Assembly: GCA_964019415.1 (NCBI GenBank)
Contig: OZ025874.1
Coordinates: forward strand, 6,796,092-6,860,091
Direction: 5' to 3'
DNA: 64,000 bases
Source: Ianthella basta
Taxonomy: Eukaryota > Porifera > Demospongiae > Verongiida > Ianthellidae
The translations under genes and the position numbers were made by a program. Below are positions 1 to 20,500 of the stretch, piece after piece. A model generated the notes under the pieces. It was not told the DNA's origin. It ran no database searches and worked only from the letters and a program-made list of their open reading frames with translations. Every line of letters begins with the position of its first letter. Position 1 is the first letter of the stretch.

Positions 1-185
1 CTGACCAGCCACTGGGACGGGGAGGGGCGGGGTGAGTGGGGCAGTGAGGAGGGGCGGGGTGAGTGGGGTGGTGAGGAGGGGTGGGGTGAGTGGGTGGAGA
101 GGAGGGGTGGGGTGAGCGGGGCAATGAGGAGGGGTGGGGTGAGTGAGGTGGAGGGAGGGGTGCAGTGAGGGGAGGGTTGGGTATA
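1..185. repeat. G-rich minisatellite in an intron
   Basis: Imperfect tandem units of roughly 25-35 bp built on GAGGAGGGGTGGGGTGAGTG fill the left edge. They lie just upstream of the first visible FAM13-like exon (acceptor AG at 238-239), so this is intronic sequence. Many units contain GGTGAGTG, a splice-donor-like string. Confidence 0.7.
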
Positions 186-239
186 TGAGTGATCACACCA
201 CTGCCCCCCTCTCCTCACATACACATAACCCGATTGCAG

Positions 240-6769
<6,530 letters not shown>

Positions 6770-7602
6770 CACTCCAACATACCATAATTGAGTGACATTT
6801 AATATTTTGTACAAGTCTTATACATACAATGTCATCCATTTACGTACAGTATGACAGTATACTCATCCTCCCTGCCTATGCACCTGGTTGACAGTGATTG
6901 ATGTGTGGGCATACAGTATTAGTGACATACTGCATACAATTCGGGCATGACTTATATAATGTGGCAGGCAATTGTTATACATTAATGCTTGTCACTGGAC
7001 AACAGTGCAACATGTGCACTATGTCAAATTCCTATCAGTTGGGCTACACTATCACTGTGAAGGTAGGTCACTATAGTGTACTGGATAAATGCATGCATGC
7101 AATGTGCTCTGCTCTTGTTTGACCAACTGCAGCAAGTAGTATTGCTTACCATATCATGCAATATGATGCTGTCGGACCAATTGCATCTAATGCAGCTATT
7201 AGAGTATGGCTGAGGGCAAGTAGCTTACAGCCCGTTTACACTAGCAGAACTGTTCCAGAACCGTTCCACCGTGTAGTGTAAGCCAAAATTAATGCCGTGC
7301 TCTCAAATTGCCTGCCCTCTAATCAGGTTCAGGTGGCCAAGGGCTGGCTGGTAGGCACATCATCTCCATCCACATGCACAGCCAGTGCAGTCAGTGCCAC
7401 AAGTCCGGGTCATGCAAACGACCATTCTGTGCAACAGATATATCTCAACCAACTCATTACATAAATTGGCAGGCTTGCACAAATTAAATATAGCAAGCAA
7501 GATTAAGTCAAAAAAGAAGTTACACTAATTTCTACTGTCTCAATCTACATCAAAACTACAAACATGAGTGTGTGCATTCTGAGTTGGGTGTCACTCACAC
7601 CA
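6770..7602. other. Intergenic, convergent 3' ends
   Basis: Separates the convergent 3' ends of the FAM13-like gene (+) and the hnRNP U gene (-). It probably holds both 3' UTRs. A partial inverted repeat (TTTACACTAGCAG ... GTGTAGTGTAA, about 7225-7285) is visible. No ORF with protein-like composition was seen. Confidence 0.5.
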
Positions 7603-9428
7603 CTAATAACGCCTATCCCTTCCTCCACGAGAGCCCCCATACCCCCCACGGCTGCCGTAGCTCCCACCATAGCCCCCATGCCCTCCACCATAGTATCCAC
7701 CACCACCACGAGGTGGCCCATAGCCTCCACGATGTCCCCCATGTCCCCCATATCCCCCACCCCCACCCCGCTGAGAGTGAGAGCCATAGCCACCATAGGG
7801 TGGATAGTTACTGTGGCTACGAGGAGGAGGGTTATAGTTTCCATGGTAACTATGAGAGCTATAAGGACTGCCATAGCTTCCTGCTCTTGGAGATGGGCTG
7901 TAGTTGCCATAGTAACTGCTCCGTCCACCGCGAGGTGGCCCGTAATGGTAGTCTGGGGACCCTCGGAACCTCTTGTACGGAGGAGTGCTGCTGGGAGGGT
8001 ATGGTCTCTTCCTCACGTCACCTCTGGCCCAGCGATAGCCTGCCTCTACAATGCGCTCAGCGTCCGGCATACCTGGAAGAGGACATAGGGTGGCAACACA
8101 CCTAAAGAACTGTGTGTGTGTGTGTGTGTGTGTGCGTGCGTGTGTGTGTGTGTGTGTGTGTGTGCATGTGTGTATGTATGCAAACAATGAATAGCCCACC
8201 AAGTTCGCCAAAGAGGACTTCATCAAAGATTTCTCCTTCTCCCTCCTTGGGAATGGAGAAGTGGGCTACAAAGTAACAGAGAAATGAGAAAGTGAGTTCC
8301 TCTGCCATGTCATATGAGTACATGTACACACAACACACAATTACACATGCGCGAGTTATGAGTTTAGGGCTTGCATCTTAGATTATTCCAGGAATGCATC
8401 AATGAACAAAACTGGTTGTCTTGGGAGCACAGCAAACTTGACAAATGAGGACCTGCTGGAAGAGTAGTTCCCATTTCAACTTCAAAATTCAAACTGAGTT
8501 CCCATTTCAACTTCAAAGGCAATAAGAGAGTTCCATAGCAACTTCAAAGGCATCTCCCAATTCAACTTCAAATGTAAACAGAGCCTGGAAAGAGAACTGA
8601 AGCAAGCTATGGTAGCGACGAGTCAGCTAGTGCTCATTCTAAGGGAGCTCGCGTCAGTTCGGGTCAGACGCTGAGTGTATCACACAGCACGAACACACAG
8701 ACTACCTCCTCCTGGGGATGGGGATGTTCCTCTCGCCAGTCTCCAGGTGATGGGGGGTGGTCCAGTTCTCCAGGAGTGGGGTCCATCTGCTGGTTTGTAC
8801 CTTAAGCACTGCCACCAGCAGGTGTCGTAACAGGCACCCACACAGCAGGCTACCCAAACACTGCCACTACACATACGTACAGTGTATTTGATTTGTGCCC
8901 AAATTGCACACAGTGAACCAACCTATGTATGCTTAACCAAAACAGAGTAGTCAAAGAGGTGAGTCCAAAGCCATTTGTGCTTCTTCAGTAGTACCAAATT
9001 CCATTCTTGGCCAATGAAAAATGCGTGTCTACCAATACAGTCATAAACACTTCACCACGGCCTCACGTTCGAAGAAAACGAAAAGCCATCAGCACAAAAG
9101 ATGCAGAAGAAACGAAACTACATAAATATCATTGTCAAAACAGCAGGAGCCATACAGGGGGACAGACACTGTCCCTTCGATTGTAGCACTAACGCTGTCC
9201 ACAAGTAGGACTCGCTCCGTCTACTGCTGAGTAGCAGCAGGACATTGGTCACTACGTATGTTAACCTGTATACATAATCATGTATCTAAACTACTGGCGA
9301 GCAGAGAGTGGTGTACGACGTACTTCCTAAAATGATAAGGGGGGAAGATTATACATACATTACACACAGTATACACACAACACACATACATACATACGTA
9401 CATAAATTGCACACACAGCACACACACA

Positions 9429-9525
<97 letters not shown>

Positions 9526-12500
9526 ACACACACACACAAACACAACACAACACAACACACAAACAATATATATATACACACGCACAAAATAAGAACACAG
9601 TACACACAACAGAAAAGTTGGAAGGCGTCTGTCTCCACGGAGGCAATCTTGGCGCAGCACCGATCAAAGTCACTCTGTGGTTCACGATGAAGTAGTGGTG
9701 GAAATGCAGCCAATGACGAGTGATGTGCTCTGCTACAGTGTCTGTCAATGAAACACACCAGCAACTGATGCACACTCTATAAAATACCAAATTCATGGTG
9801 CCCAAAAACATAGGGATATTTTGTGGGAGCAAAATATGTCCGGTACAAGTCACAAATTACTCAAAGAAACTCTATAAACCCCAAAGCGATCATTCGCAGC
9901 TTGCTGTGATAAGACGAAGCAAGACATACTGTAACACGGGAAGGAATGGGACTTGGTGACTAACCTCTGTGTAGCAATATGTGAAATTGTTGCTGTGACG
10001 TATGCATGTTTGGTGAGTCTGCAAACCATCCTTAGTGACACATAAAATGTCTCAACTAAATCCATAGAATGTGCCAGTGTACAGCTGGACAAATGGGTGT
10101 AGACATATGTACATGTTCTTGGTACATACAGCCTTGAGATAAATAGTCTGTGGGTTGCTGCTGGGAATTTCAAAGGTCTCACAATTGGCTGTCTGGTTAA
10201 GCAGAAGAGCACTTACATACTTGGGTCAAACCCTGAAAGAACTTTGGTTTAACTCGGAATGGGAAGAGGACAAAGTTATACCACACTACCAAAATGCTGA
10301 AGTTTGTGCCTTCTGCGGCTACCCTTTAATGCGTCTGTGGAAGGCTGCTCACACATGACTCTACCTTACCATGCAGAAACCCACAGACTACAAACTTTAC
10401 TGACTTTCGTAGGTAACTTGTGACATGTACCGTATCCCATTGTACGTATAGTGATGCCACAGCCAAGAGACAGGGGCAGAGGTGCTGGTGACCAGCAGCA
10501 GTGGCCATACATACAATTGCTGTTGTCTCTGTACTATGTAAGTACAACAGTGTTGTCTGGTTGTTGGAGAGGCAGAGCAACGCTTACCCACCCACGTCAG
10601 CTTGATTCAGAGCTTCACATTGTGAAAAGCAGGTCACATGGCATTCCATGTGATACTCACCTTGCATGTTGCGCAACACATGGAGGGGAACCTCGCTCAT
10701 GTCCTCCCGTCTGCGTTCACGCCGACGGCGCTCCTCAGCTGAGACAATGCACACACACGCCTTCTTCTTAAAGCCTTCAAAGAGAGCCATTTTGGCACGA
10801 CGAGTGGTGTTGTACACATTGTCCTGAGAAGGGAAGTTGCCATGGTAACACCATGGTCTGCAGGTTGATAAGATGTAGAATATGCCTACCTGGTCGATGA
10901 TGTAATTCCTTGGTTGCCTAGCAGCCAATACAATGAGCTGTCCAAGAATTTCTTTGGCTTGCTTGTTCAGCTTCTCTGTACGTTCATAGTTGCCACGGCG
11001 ACCAAGCCCTGACACCTGCAAATTGAGCAAAAAGCACAACTTAACAACATGGCACTAGTCAGTGGGTGGGGCCAGAGTGCCTGCCATACCCACCCGCATC
11101 TTGTCCATGATGTACTTGGTCCCCAACAAGGTGTAGTGCTTCTCGCTGTGTTTTGAATTGTGCTTGAGGGCCCAAGTGGTCTTGCCAGCACTGGGGAGAC
11201 CCACCATCAAAATCACCTCACACTCATCTTTGGACTTGGGACCAGCTTCCATTTGGAAAGTGGGAGTGAAAACACATGCCTCTTCACAAGGTTACCATGG
11301 TAACTCCCACCACACCAACCTATTCCAGTTTGTTTACTCACTTTCTGCTTGGACAAGATGGTCCTTCTCAGCTTCCTGGATGGGGGAATACCCTTCTGGG
11401 GGATCATGGGCAAATGGCTACAAACAGAAAGTGGCACAACAAAACACAAATGAAGGCTGGTAAGATTAACGTGCAACAAAGTCACCACTACCAGTTGCCA
11501 TACAAAAAAGAAAGAAGCACATCACAAAACGTTGTCAGAATGAGGTGACACCAGCCAGCAAGCCCCACCTTGCTGCCAAAGTTGACTGAGACCCTGACAT
11601 TCTTAGTTGTGACATGCGGAAACAGTGCTACTCCTTTCAGGGCATCGTCACTCAGGACAAAGGCAGTCCCAAACCCACTGCCGTTCTTGGAGAAGGAAAT
11701 GGTCTTGAGTTCCCCTTCAAAGTCCTATAGGAGGGAGAGCGCAGTGAGTGAGCGAGCACACCCACCTACACTGCAATCCCCGCCCCTACCCACCACAAAG
11801 CAGCCGATGACATCACCAGGCCCAAAGGACTCTCCATAGTCCACAAACACAGAGTTGGTAACAGCCTTGCTAGTGCCGCCAAACCCATATGACTGCGACG
11901 CCTCCCCTAGGTTCATCGTTGTTCCATCCTTGCTGAACCCAACCCTGATGAGGAAAGAGAATGATGGGGGAAGGGGTGAAGGGAAGAGTATGAGAAGCGG
12001 ATGTGTGAGGAAGGGTAGGAACCATTTGTGATGAATCGGCAGAAAACCCCTCATTCTAGTACGTGGCACAGTGTATGAGCCTCCTGGATCTGCCCACCTG
12101 CAAACATGAGGGCTCTCCTCCTTCTCCGGCAGGTCCACCTCCATGTTCTCCTCCACAGTGCACTCAAACCCATACCTGCATTGAAAGTCAAAGATCACCA
12201 ATTACCCAGCATTATATACTACACAGTACCCGCCCAACTTCAACCCCACCCCCCACACGCCCACACTCACTTTCCATCCTTGACACCCCATGTAGCCCTT
12301 GCGCCAGCCCACAGGTACGCAAAGCCACCTGAGCTCCGCCCACACCCACCAAGACCGTCGGCAGCAATGTTGAAGTGAAGATCAGAGTTGACTGCAGAGA
12401 CAGCATATCCAACACAGACGCAATGAATACAAACACATTAGATTGCTGCCACCATACATCAACGCTATGTCAGTAGGGTTCAAGTCCACGACAGGATACA

Positions 12501-14138
12501 CTTGGAGGACAGGTGCACTCTAGAATACAATGTACATATGTACATAAACACTACCCATGGGAAACAAGGCTGAGTAAAGCTAGCAAAAGCAGTCACCAGT
12601 GCATCACTGCTACCAAAGACGTAAGCAGTGACTGCCAGCCACTCCCCCTCCCCTCCCCTCCCCGTACATCTGTCCAGTGTGATAACAGAGCTGTCCTCTG
12701 GTGGCTCCTGGAAGTCATCCAAGGGTAGTTCAGTGTCACTGCAGAAAGAAGAGCACATGCATCAGTAACCCTCACCATCACCCCCTCCCCCTCCTCCCTT
12801 CCCTCTACTCACGTCTTGGGCTCATCAGGATCAATGGCCTCTTGAAGGTCTGGCTCAGGCGAACGCCTATCATCTCTTCCCTCACGCCGTGATGAACTGC
12901 TGCTGGTCTCCATTGAGTTGTCTGCTTTCCTCTCACCATCGCCTGTACAGGGAAGAAAGAAAACACCTCAAAAACATACTCCAATATGTGTCAGGTGTGA
13001 ACTTTAATTAATCTGTGGTACCCTTGGGGCTAATAAGAGCCCAGGGCCATTACCTGAAGAGTGCTCTCGACTCTCCTTCCTCTTGGGAGTATCATCCTGC
13101 TCACCCTTGCTTGCAGGCTCCTTGGCCACTTCCATATCCTCCTGGGTGTCAGCTGAGGGCTCTGCATTGGATTCAGACGTATCCACGGGCTCCTTTTCTT
13201 CCTGATCTTCAGCCCTAGGCTCCTTGCCATCCTGGGGCTCACCTCCTTGATCCATTTCTTCTTGGGCCTCATTCATGGGTTCTGCTGCAGCTTCAGACTC
13301 ACCTGCTGGTTCAGCATCTTCCTGAGGTTTGCTAGCAGGTTCCACTTCTTTCTGAGCATCGTCTGCAGGCGTTGCTTCTTCCTGGGAGTCACTTGCTGGT
13401 TCCGCTTCCTCTTGCTGACTGTCAGAGGTTTCAGCCACTTCCTTGCTTTCTGTCTCAGCGTCTCCTCCCTCCTCAACTTTGCCCTCAACCTACAAACAAC
13501 ACACAGTGTCAATTCCACCACCACAACACAACCACACCCCCATTGGACACACCCACATCAGCTCCACACCCACCTCAGCTTTGCCTTCCTCGTCCTCTGT
13601 CAGGTTTGCTGATCCGACAACAGCAACATTAGAATCTGCAATAGCATGGGAGGATAGCAGTGGTAGGGAGGATAGCAGTGGCAGGGAGGATGACAGGCTT
13701 ATGGAGGAGAGCGGTTTGACTAACAGGCAGTGATCTTTCTACTGTATTCACATGGTCAATTGCAATGTGAAAATGCGAACCGGCAACAAATCACAAAGCA
13801 AATCGTTTTATATACACCCTCCTCCTATAGCTATCACCACTGTTTAATACAATCTTACCTGCGGCGGTGTTATCCGTATCCGAGGCGGTGTTATCTGTAT
13901 CCCCAGCAGTGTTGTCAGTATCCCCGGCAGCGTTGTCAGTATCCCCGGCAGCGTTGTCCGCATCTTTACCCGATTCTGGTCCGGTCGCCGAGGACTCGTC
14001 CGTAAGGACGCTTCGGAGGCGCTCCGCCAATGTAGCCTTGTTACCTGTGACGCTGAGCCCACGGCGTTTAAGCTCTTCCTTCAGCTCGTTTACCTTTAGT
14101 GGCGACACAAAGGCTTCAACCTGTTCAGGGCTGCTCAT
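7603..14138 (-). CDS. HNRNPU-like: hnRNP U / hnRNPUL family protein (SAP-SPRY-P-loop-RGG)
   Basis: Fifteen exons on the minus strand: 14138-13859, 13635-13574, 13489-13054, 12942-12813, 12738-12668, 12391-12271, 12175-12098, 11944-11794, 11724-11569, 11417-11342, 11245-11094, 11015-10890, 10823-10661, 8265-8200, 8072-7603; 845 residues. ATG at 14138 precedes a SAP DNA-binding motif ([15 protein letters not shown], residues about 14-28). Residues about 115-259 are Glu/Pro/Ala-rich and acidic. A SPRY domain spans about 327-520 ([25 protein letters not shown]). A polynucleotide-kinase-like P-loop GLPSAGKT lies at 536-543, followed by [11 protein letters not shown] and RNYIIDQ. The C-terminus (about 700-845) is a Gly/Tyr/Arg RGG tail ending GGRDRRY. 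Known role of the family: nuclear RNA- and chromatin-associated (scaffold attachment, RNA processing). Lysine and threonine of the Walker A motif are retained. The SPRY to P-loop order and length match human HNRNPU/HNRNPUL; which paralogue it represents cannot be decided. Confidence 0.95.
8112..8167. repeat. (GT)n microsatellite
   Basis: GT repeat with GCGT interruptions in the 8073-8199 intron of the hnRNP U gene. Confidence 0.9.
8266..10660 (-). other. Large hnRNP U intron (2.4 kb)
   Basis: The only long intron of this gene, between exon 10823-10661 and exon 8265-8200. It contains four spaced copies of CAACTTCAAA (about 8477-8575), a long CA microsatellite (9430-9523), and otherwise sequence in which I see no exon on either strand. 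Confidence 0.7.
9430..9523. repeat. (CA)n microsatellite
   Basis: Pure CA tract followed by CACACAAACACAACACAAC variants, inside the large hnRNP U intron. The overlapping 191-, 137- and 103-aa minus-strand ORFs are read-throughs of this tract. Confidence 0.95.
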
Positions 14139-14528
14139 GGTGAACCGAATGGAAAGCAAGGCGACGAGACACAGTCAACAGGAATGACGCCCACGGGCTT
14201 AATCAACCACGCAGGTGCAACACGTGATATTGAGCATGCGCAGTAAGATAGGCCAGACAGATAAGCCTGTAACGCCTAGGGCGTCTACGTAGTGTGTCGC
14301 GCGCTAAGCCGATGCACGCCTGTCGATGCCACGGTCGCTCTATATTATAGACCGTATCTACAGGCCAGGCAGATTTGGCCACATTTGCTCAACAGCAACA
14401 CACATGTGCATGACTGTTTGGCAGGACAATGTCCACCAATTTTTAAACTTCCTCACCGTCACTCACGTGATCCTCAGCATACCTAGCTGGCTAATTATTT
14501 TTTTTGCCTTGCTCAGCAATTTCGCAGC
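14139..14528. promoter_or_regulatory. Divergent promoter interval (hnRNP U / RTK)
   Basis: Only 390 bp separate the start codons of the minus-strand hnRNP U gene (14138) and the plus-strand receptor kinase (14529). It carries two CACGTG E-boxes (14221-14226; 14464-14469, the latter within palindromic TCACGTGA), an NRF1-like GCATGCGCA (14234-14242) and CpG-rich stretches around 14275-14315. No convincing TATA box was seen. Motif matches are by eye; use as a shared promoter is inferred. Confidence 0.55.
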
Positions 14529-17500
14529 ATGGCCGCGCCGCCGTACAGCTGCGTGTTCCTGTACCTTGCTTCTGCTGCTCTTGTCCGGCTTACATTTGGG
14601 GTGAGTCAACACAGCCAGAAACAACAGTGGGTTGCAAATGTTTCCCCTCTTACTTTTCTTGCACGTCGCTTCCCAGAATGCCGCTGTCGGATCAAATTGT
14701 ACCTGGCAGGATAGCTGCAACGGAGCGTGTGAGTCATCACTACATAAATCTATCTTAGCTACATCTTAAATTGCTCGCTAGCTAGCTACAATGATGAATT
14801 CAGGAGTGTGAAAGGGTATAGCTAGTATAATAACTAACAGAGGAATTAAAATACTATCTAGCCAACACAGTCTACGGTCCCTTATTGGCTATATCCGTGT
14901 TTTAAACACATATGACCATAGAAAAGCTTGGATAAGATATATAGGGCCTGAAGCATCCGGTAGCCCCCTCTGGATCCATCCTTGTGCTCGCATGGTATTT
15001 AGTTTCTATAACTTGTAGCTATAATTATTATATGTGTGCATCTTCCACAGACACATGTGCACCTGATACGGGCATGAACCTGTCACTGAATGTTTCTTTT
15101 GAAGAAACGAAGACTGAACACCTCCCTTTCACAGTCATGCATCATGCGGCGGCTGTGCAGTTGTCATGGCAACCACCACCAGGTGTATATACATGCATGA
15201 AGCATTTGGTGTGAAGGGGATCTGACCCACGCATCCCACTTCATTTGGTTATCATGGCAACTTATGCATGCAGACACAGTTGAAGCTGGTACTGTTGGCT
15301 ACAAGATCTGCATGACTAAACATGGATCAGCATCAGGGTGTCCATTCATTGAAATACTTCAGACACTGTCAGAGGTATAGAGCCATGCAGTTGCCTTACC
15401 AACATGCATTTATGTTGCAGCTAATTAGCAGCTTTTTTAAAATTGTGTTCCGGCCACTTGTTTACTTGCAGAACACCAACCGGTATGAGCTGGCTGGTTT
15501 TGGCGGGTCCATCAGGTTTCAATGTCCATATATTCTGCAGGCTAGTGGCCAGCATTCATGTGATGTTACTTACATGACATGCAATGTATGTATGATATAC
15601 TGTGGCCTGTATGTGTGTGCAGGTTGAGCACCTCTCAGCAGATGACTCTTGCCAAGGCTGTGCTACCATGACAATTCCTCATCTGGTCATAGGTATGATG
15701 TTATAATGACACTGCATGTTTGCTTGCATGATATTTGATTGCATATAGGCGATGCATAGCTATAATGCACACAGTACCTCTTTGTATTGGTTGTCAAGAC
15801 TAGACATTTGCAATCAATGATTGGTATACTGTATAGGCAATAATTGAGCTGGTGACGTCAATCTGTCAGCAAAAAGTCTTATTGATTATCAACAGCCACG
15901 ATTTGAGGGAGAAGAAATATGCATACCGCAAAGGAAGATGGTGTGTCATTGTACCAATGCAAGAGGACAACACCGTTACATTAAACAAACAGAGAGTGTA
16001 CAGACATGTACTGCCTAAGAATTGTGACATGCATTCATCCTAGGCTGTGCTCCATGCAGGCAGGCCATGCATGCCCTGAGAAAGCTGTCAGTTAAAGCTA
16101 TAAAAACTCCTAATTCTTCATGGGAGCCTTGAACATGTGCACTAATGAATCTTCTGTCACGTAGCTATTGATACTAATGGAAGGTTGTACTAGAATACTA
16201 TAGTCTCACGTAGCCAGGACCCTTCCTCCATTTCCACTATTACACATGACCAATGATGTCAGAAAGCAATAACGGAGGGGGAAGTGGTCTGGGCTGTGTG
16301 AGACTACCAGCATGCTAGCACTAGCTTGATTATCTATCACCGTGTAAGTATCAATTGCAAACCCCCAATCAATACGGCTACCTGAAAGGTATGTACTGTG
16401 TTGTGCTCATTGCCAAGAGCTCAACTGCACCAATCCTTCCTTGCAGACCTATATGAGAAAGACCCCGTGATATTTGTTAGCTTGAGTCATGCTCCAAACA
16501 CCTCCAATGGTTGGTACGAGGTGGTTGTCAACTTGACCCTCTCCCAAGGCCTCTCCCCCTTCCTGGTGGAAGGGTCACCCTTTGTGGAGGTAGAGTGGGC
16601 TAAAGTCTCCCAGAGCTTGGCCTGCCCAATTTTCAGCACACTGCACAAGAACAGAATAGCTATCTTCAATAGCACGGTGTGTTGAGTGTGAGATCATAGT
16701 GAGTGGGTGGAGCTTGATGTGGTGGGCGGGTAAGGTGGGAGGTAGCAGGTGGGGGGAGGAACTGAAGTGGTGTAGGTGCATGGAGAGTCTATAAGGGCAG
16801 TGATAGTCAATATCTGAATGCTGTCAATGCTTGCATTTTGTGTGCTCACTTAACCATGCATGCATTTCTGACTTTAGGCCCTCATTGGTGTGTGGGGCAC
16901 TGTCTCAGTCAGTCTCCCCCCTCTCCCGGCCACCCAAGTGTATGAGGTTGTAGCTCAAGCTACCAAAAGCAATCACTCATTTCTGTACAAACGCCCACCC
17001 AAGGTGTGCCATTCATTCGCAGCACCAGGTCAGTTCTATATATTATACGCAGTAAACTGATCGAGGTTCAGCTGGGATATTGTGCATGCATGTTTGTATA
17101 TGCATCGCACACCATACACTGTTTGGTCATCCCCTTGTATGCATTACATGCACACAGTACTCCCCCCAGCCACTGTGGAGGGAGTCTGGGTTGAAGCAGG
17201 GAATGTCTCCTCTGGACAGCTAAATGTAACTATTGGATGGGACGGCAGAGTTGCTAGCTATGGTCAACTGGAGTACTTCGAAGTGCAAGTCGTCTTTGAG
17301 AGCCGTGTAGGGCCTGAACAGATCGACACTTACCAGGTCAGTTACATGTACTGTACACGTGCAAGCAAACACCTACGTACGTAGCCCTTGGGGACATCTT
17401 TGCCAATGGCAGTTTTTTAAGGTCTTTTAAATTAGCACAAATAGATTATTCCTATGCCCATTTGTTTGAAAGTGAAGTATATAAACAGGTATGGTTTGCA

Positions 17501-20500
17501 TTGCACTGCACAGTGTTTAGCAACCTTTACATGCTCCTTGCAGGTCTCTGTGAGCTCTAACGAGTACCAAGTACTCATACGAGTGCCAAGTACTCTGGAT
17601 CAAGTGCGAACAAGGGTGAGCACCAATTATGTATGCTTCACACCACTGTACACACATACATAGTGTCACGTAGCCAGACCGCGTTTTTTCTCAGACTCTG
17701 CCCTCATTCCAGAAGTCCTTTGGGAGGGCGGTGTCTGAGCAAAATGGCAGTTTGGCTACACAAGACTACTACACATATTCATTGCACAATTAACTCATAC
17801 CACAACTATTGTAGTGTGCAACATATGGTATGTATAGTGTTATGCAGTATTATGCATATCAGTTATGTCCTATATGTAAACAGTAAGGCTTCCATGTTAG
17901 CAAATGTTTGACCTTTTATTTTTGCTTCTCTCGGCTGCGTGCGAATTACTTCAGATCACAGAAAATTGTTAAAGATCGCTATCCTACACTCTTGTACTCT
18001 GTTTGTGTGCTTGATTTGTTCCCATGGTGACCTTGTAGACTGAGCCAAGATTGAGATCGATCGATGAAGTGTGGCTAAAATGCCCTGTGGTGTTCACTGT
18101 AGAGGCTGAGCGACGAAAGAAAGACACCACTTGGAGTGCAGATGTACTGTCTGACTTTTCCATGTGGGATTAACATATGCGACATTCCTCTGCTCTGTTA
18201 CGAACAATTATTTGGTCACCCTCTAAAATGATTTTAGTTTTCTTACTGTATCTTCGGAGTCAACAGGTTTACAGACTAACCCACATAGAAAAGTTAGACA
18301 GTACAAATACGCTCTGAATGGTGTCTTCCTTTTGATCACCGCTCAGCCTCTCCAGCGAATGCCACACCGTATCGTAGTCATATTTCACTGATCTTATTCA
18401 CAGTGGAATTTCTTGTCTACAATACCATCAAAAGAACAACTTGAGTATGCGTGGAGAGTACAAGAGTGTAGGGATCTGTTTTGGCACAATTGTCTGTGTT
18501 CCCAAGTAATCTGCAGGAGAAAGAAGCCAAAATAGAAGGTCAAATATTTGCCCACACGAAAGCAACATATTGTTCACATAGGACATAACCCGCATGCATA
18601 TGGAACCTGTGCTAGAAGTGCGCTGCAGTGTCACAGGCTTATCTACTCACTGTATCAGGTTCGTGCTGTGAGTGAAAATGGGCAAGGAAACTGGAGCCGT
18701 GAAGGGGTCATATACAACAGTGCTATTCAGCCACCACCAACAGAAGCTGCAGCTGGAAGTTAGTTTGCTTAACTCTTGTGCACCTTGTGATGTATTGAAC
18801 ATCACCCTGTATACATATGTTGCACTGTATACAACTCATTTCTGCACTAATTAATGGACTTGGCTGTGCTGTAGCATTAATTGTTTCAGTGACATCTCTT
18901 CTGCCTCACTCTCCAGGCCCATCCTCCTTGGTTGTCATAATTGCTGTGCTTTGTGTTGTGGCAGCAGTTGTGTTGTTCAACTGTGTGAATGCAGCCGTGG
19001 TTGTGATCCTGGCCAGCTGTGCTCGTGCAAAGGTACAGGTCAAGGATTCCATTGCATGCCTGTGTGCAGAGTGTGTGTGCTTACTATGTGTGCTTGTGAC
19101 TTTGTTGCCATGTTTGCAGGCTGTCGGACATCATGAGCCATGGCGTATGATAGCCAGGATGCCTGACAGTGAAGTGCAGCCTCCCCACATTGCAGACAGC
19201 TTTGAGATTGACCCTACTGAGGTGGTCTTTAATGAGGAGATGGGCTCTATTGGAGATGGAAACTTTGGGTGTGTGTGGTCTGGAACATTCCGTGGACAAG
19301 CTGTTGCCATCAAGGCAATGAAGAGTATGTGAACACACATTAAAATGCACCTAACGTGTTGTGCACATTGTGTATCTGATTTGGCACTGTATACATAGCC
19401 ATAGGCAGACAAGGAAAGTGCATTTCTCAACTTATTGTACAGTCTTACGAGCCAGACTGATGTGCAGCAGTCTTAAGGTGGCTCAGCCTGCTTTATTAAT
19501 AGCCTATTGTGGTGAACATGCACCCCATATGTAGACACATGTGTACAGCGTGTCTGTGGCTATATCAGTTCCCATATCATGGTTGGTTGTTACCTAGGTT
19601 ACAAACAGAAATTGTACATGACTATGGTGTGACACAGTTTGTGTCCAAGGCAACCACGGCTGTTTGCAATCTGACTGGAAGATTGTGTGAATAAGCTAAA
19701 ACTGTTTGTCTCCCTTGCAAGGAGTGTCACACAGGTGTCAACTCATTATTGGCTAACAAAGGGCACTTCCTGTGTGCAGTGCAGTTTGATTTGCACAAGC
19801 AGGGACCAGCTGTCAAGTTTACTTGTGATTTATAGTGGTAACTTACCGTCAATTTTATTTTGCTTGTCCATAAATGTAACACACAATTTCAAGCTGACCA
19901 ATGAAAATTGTCTTACCCGATGATGTAGGCAGGTAAGATAATTTTGCTTGATCAGCTTTATATTCCATTTTACGTACAAACCTACGATCATGTGCAGTGT
20001 GTGCACACATTTCAGCTTGCTTCATATTTTCTGCTATAATTATAATGGTCATTTATTCTATTACTGTAGGGGATGTAGAGAGTGGTGTGCTGACCACATT
20101 CATGGAAGAGATACAAATGATGAAGAGGGTATCAAGTGGTGATTGTGTGCATGTGGTACACCTGATAGCGGCATCCTCTTGTGCTGATCCAACACTGATT
20201 GTCATGGAATTGGCAGCTTTTGGTAGCCTGCTTGACTACCTCCACAACTCAAGATCATATGCACATGTGAGTATATTCAAGCATAGAAAGATCAATTAAT
20301 TACTCACATTGTGGTGCATTCCTTATGTATAATATGGCCAAACTGATACTTTGTACACAGTATAATACAGTACATCTGTTTGTGTGTGTGCTTGTCTTTT
20401 GTTTGTCTATTAATTTGTTTGCAATTCAGGCAAAAGCTATACTGCACAGAATGCCACATAGCTAGGGATTATGAAATGCTGATTGGGGGGTGTCCTCCAT

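Noticed and set aside
7545-8105. Plus-strand ORFs of 174 and 177 aa
   Set aside because: Antisense shadows of the Gly-rich last exon of the hnRNP U gene.
15852-16043. 63-aa ORF as a possible extra receptor-kinase exon
   Set aside because: Exons 15623-15692 and 16447-16676 join in phase without it and it lacks matching splice borders.
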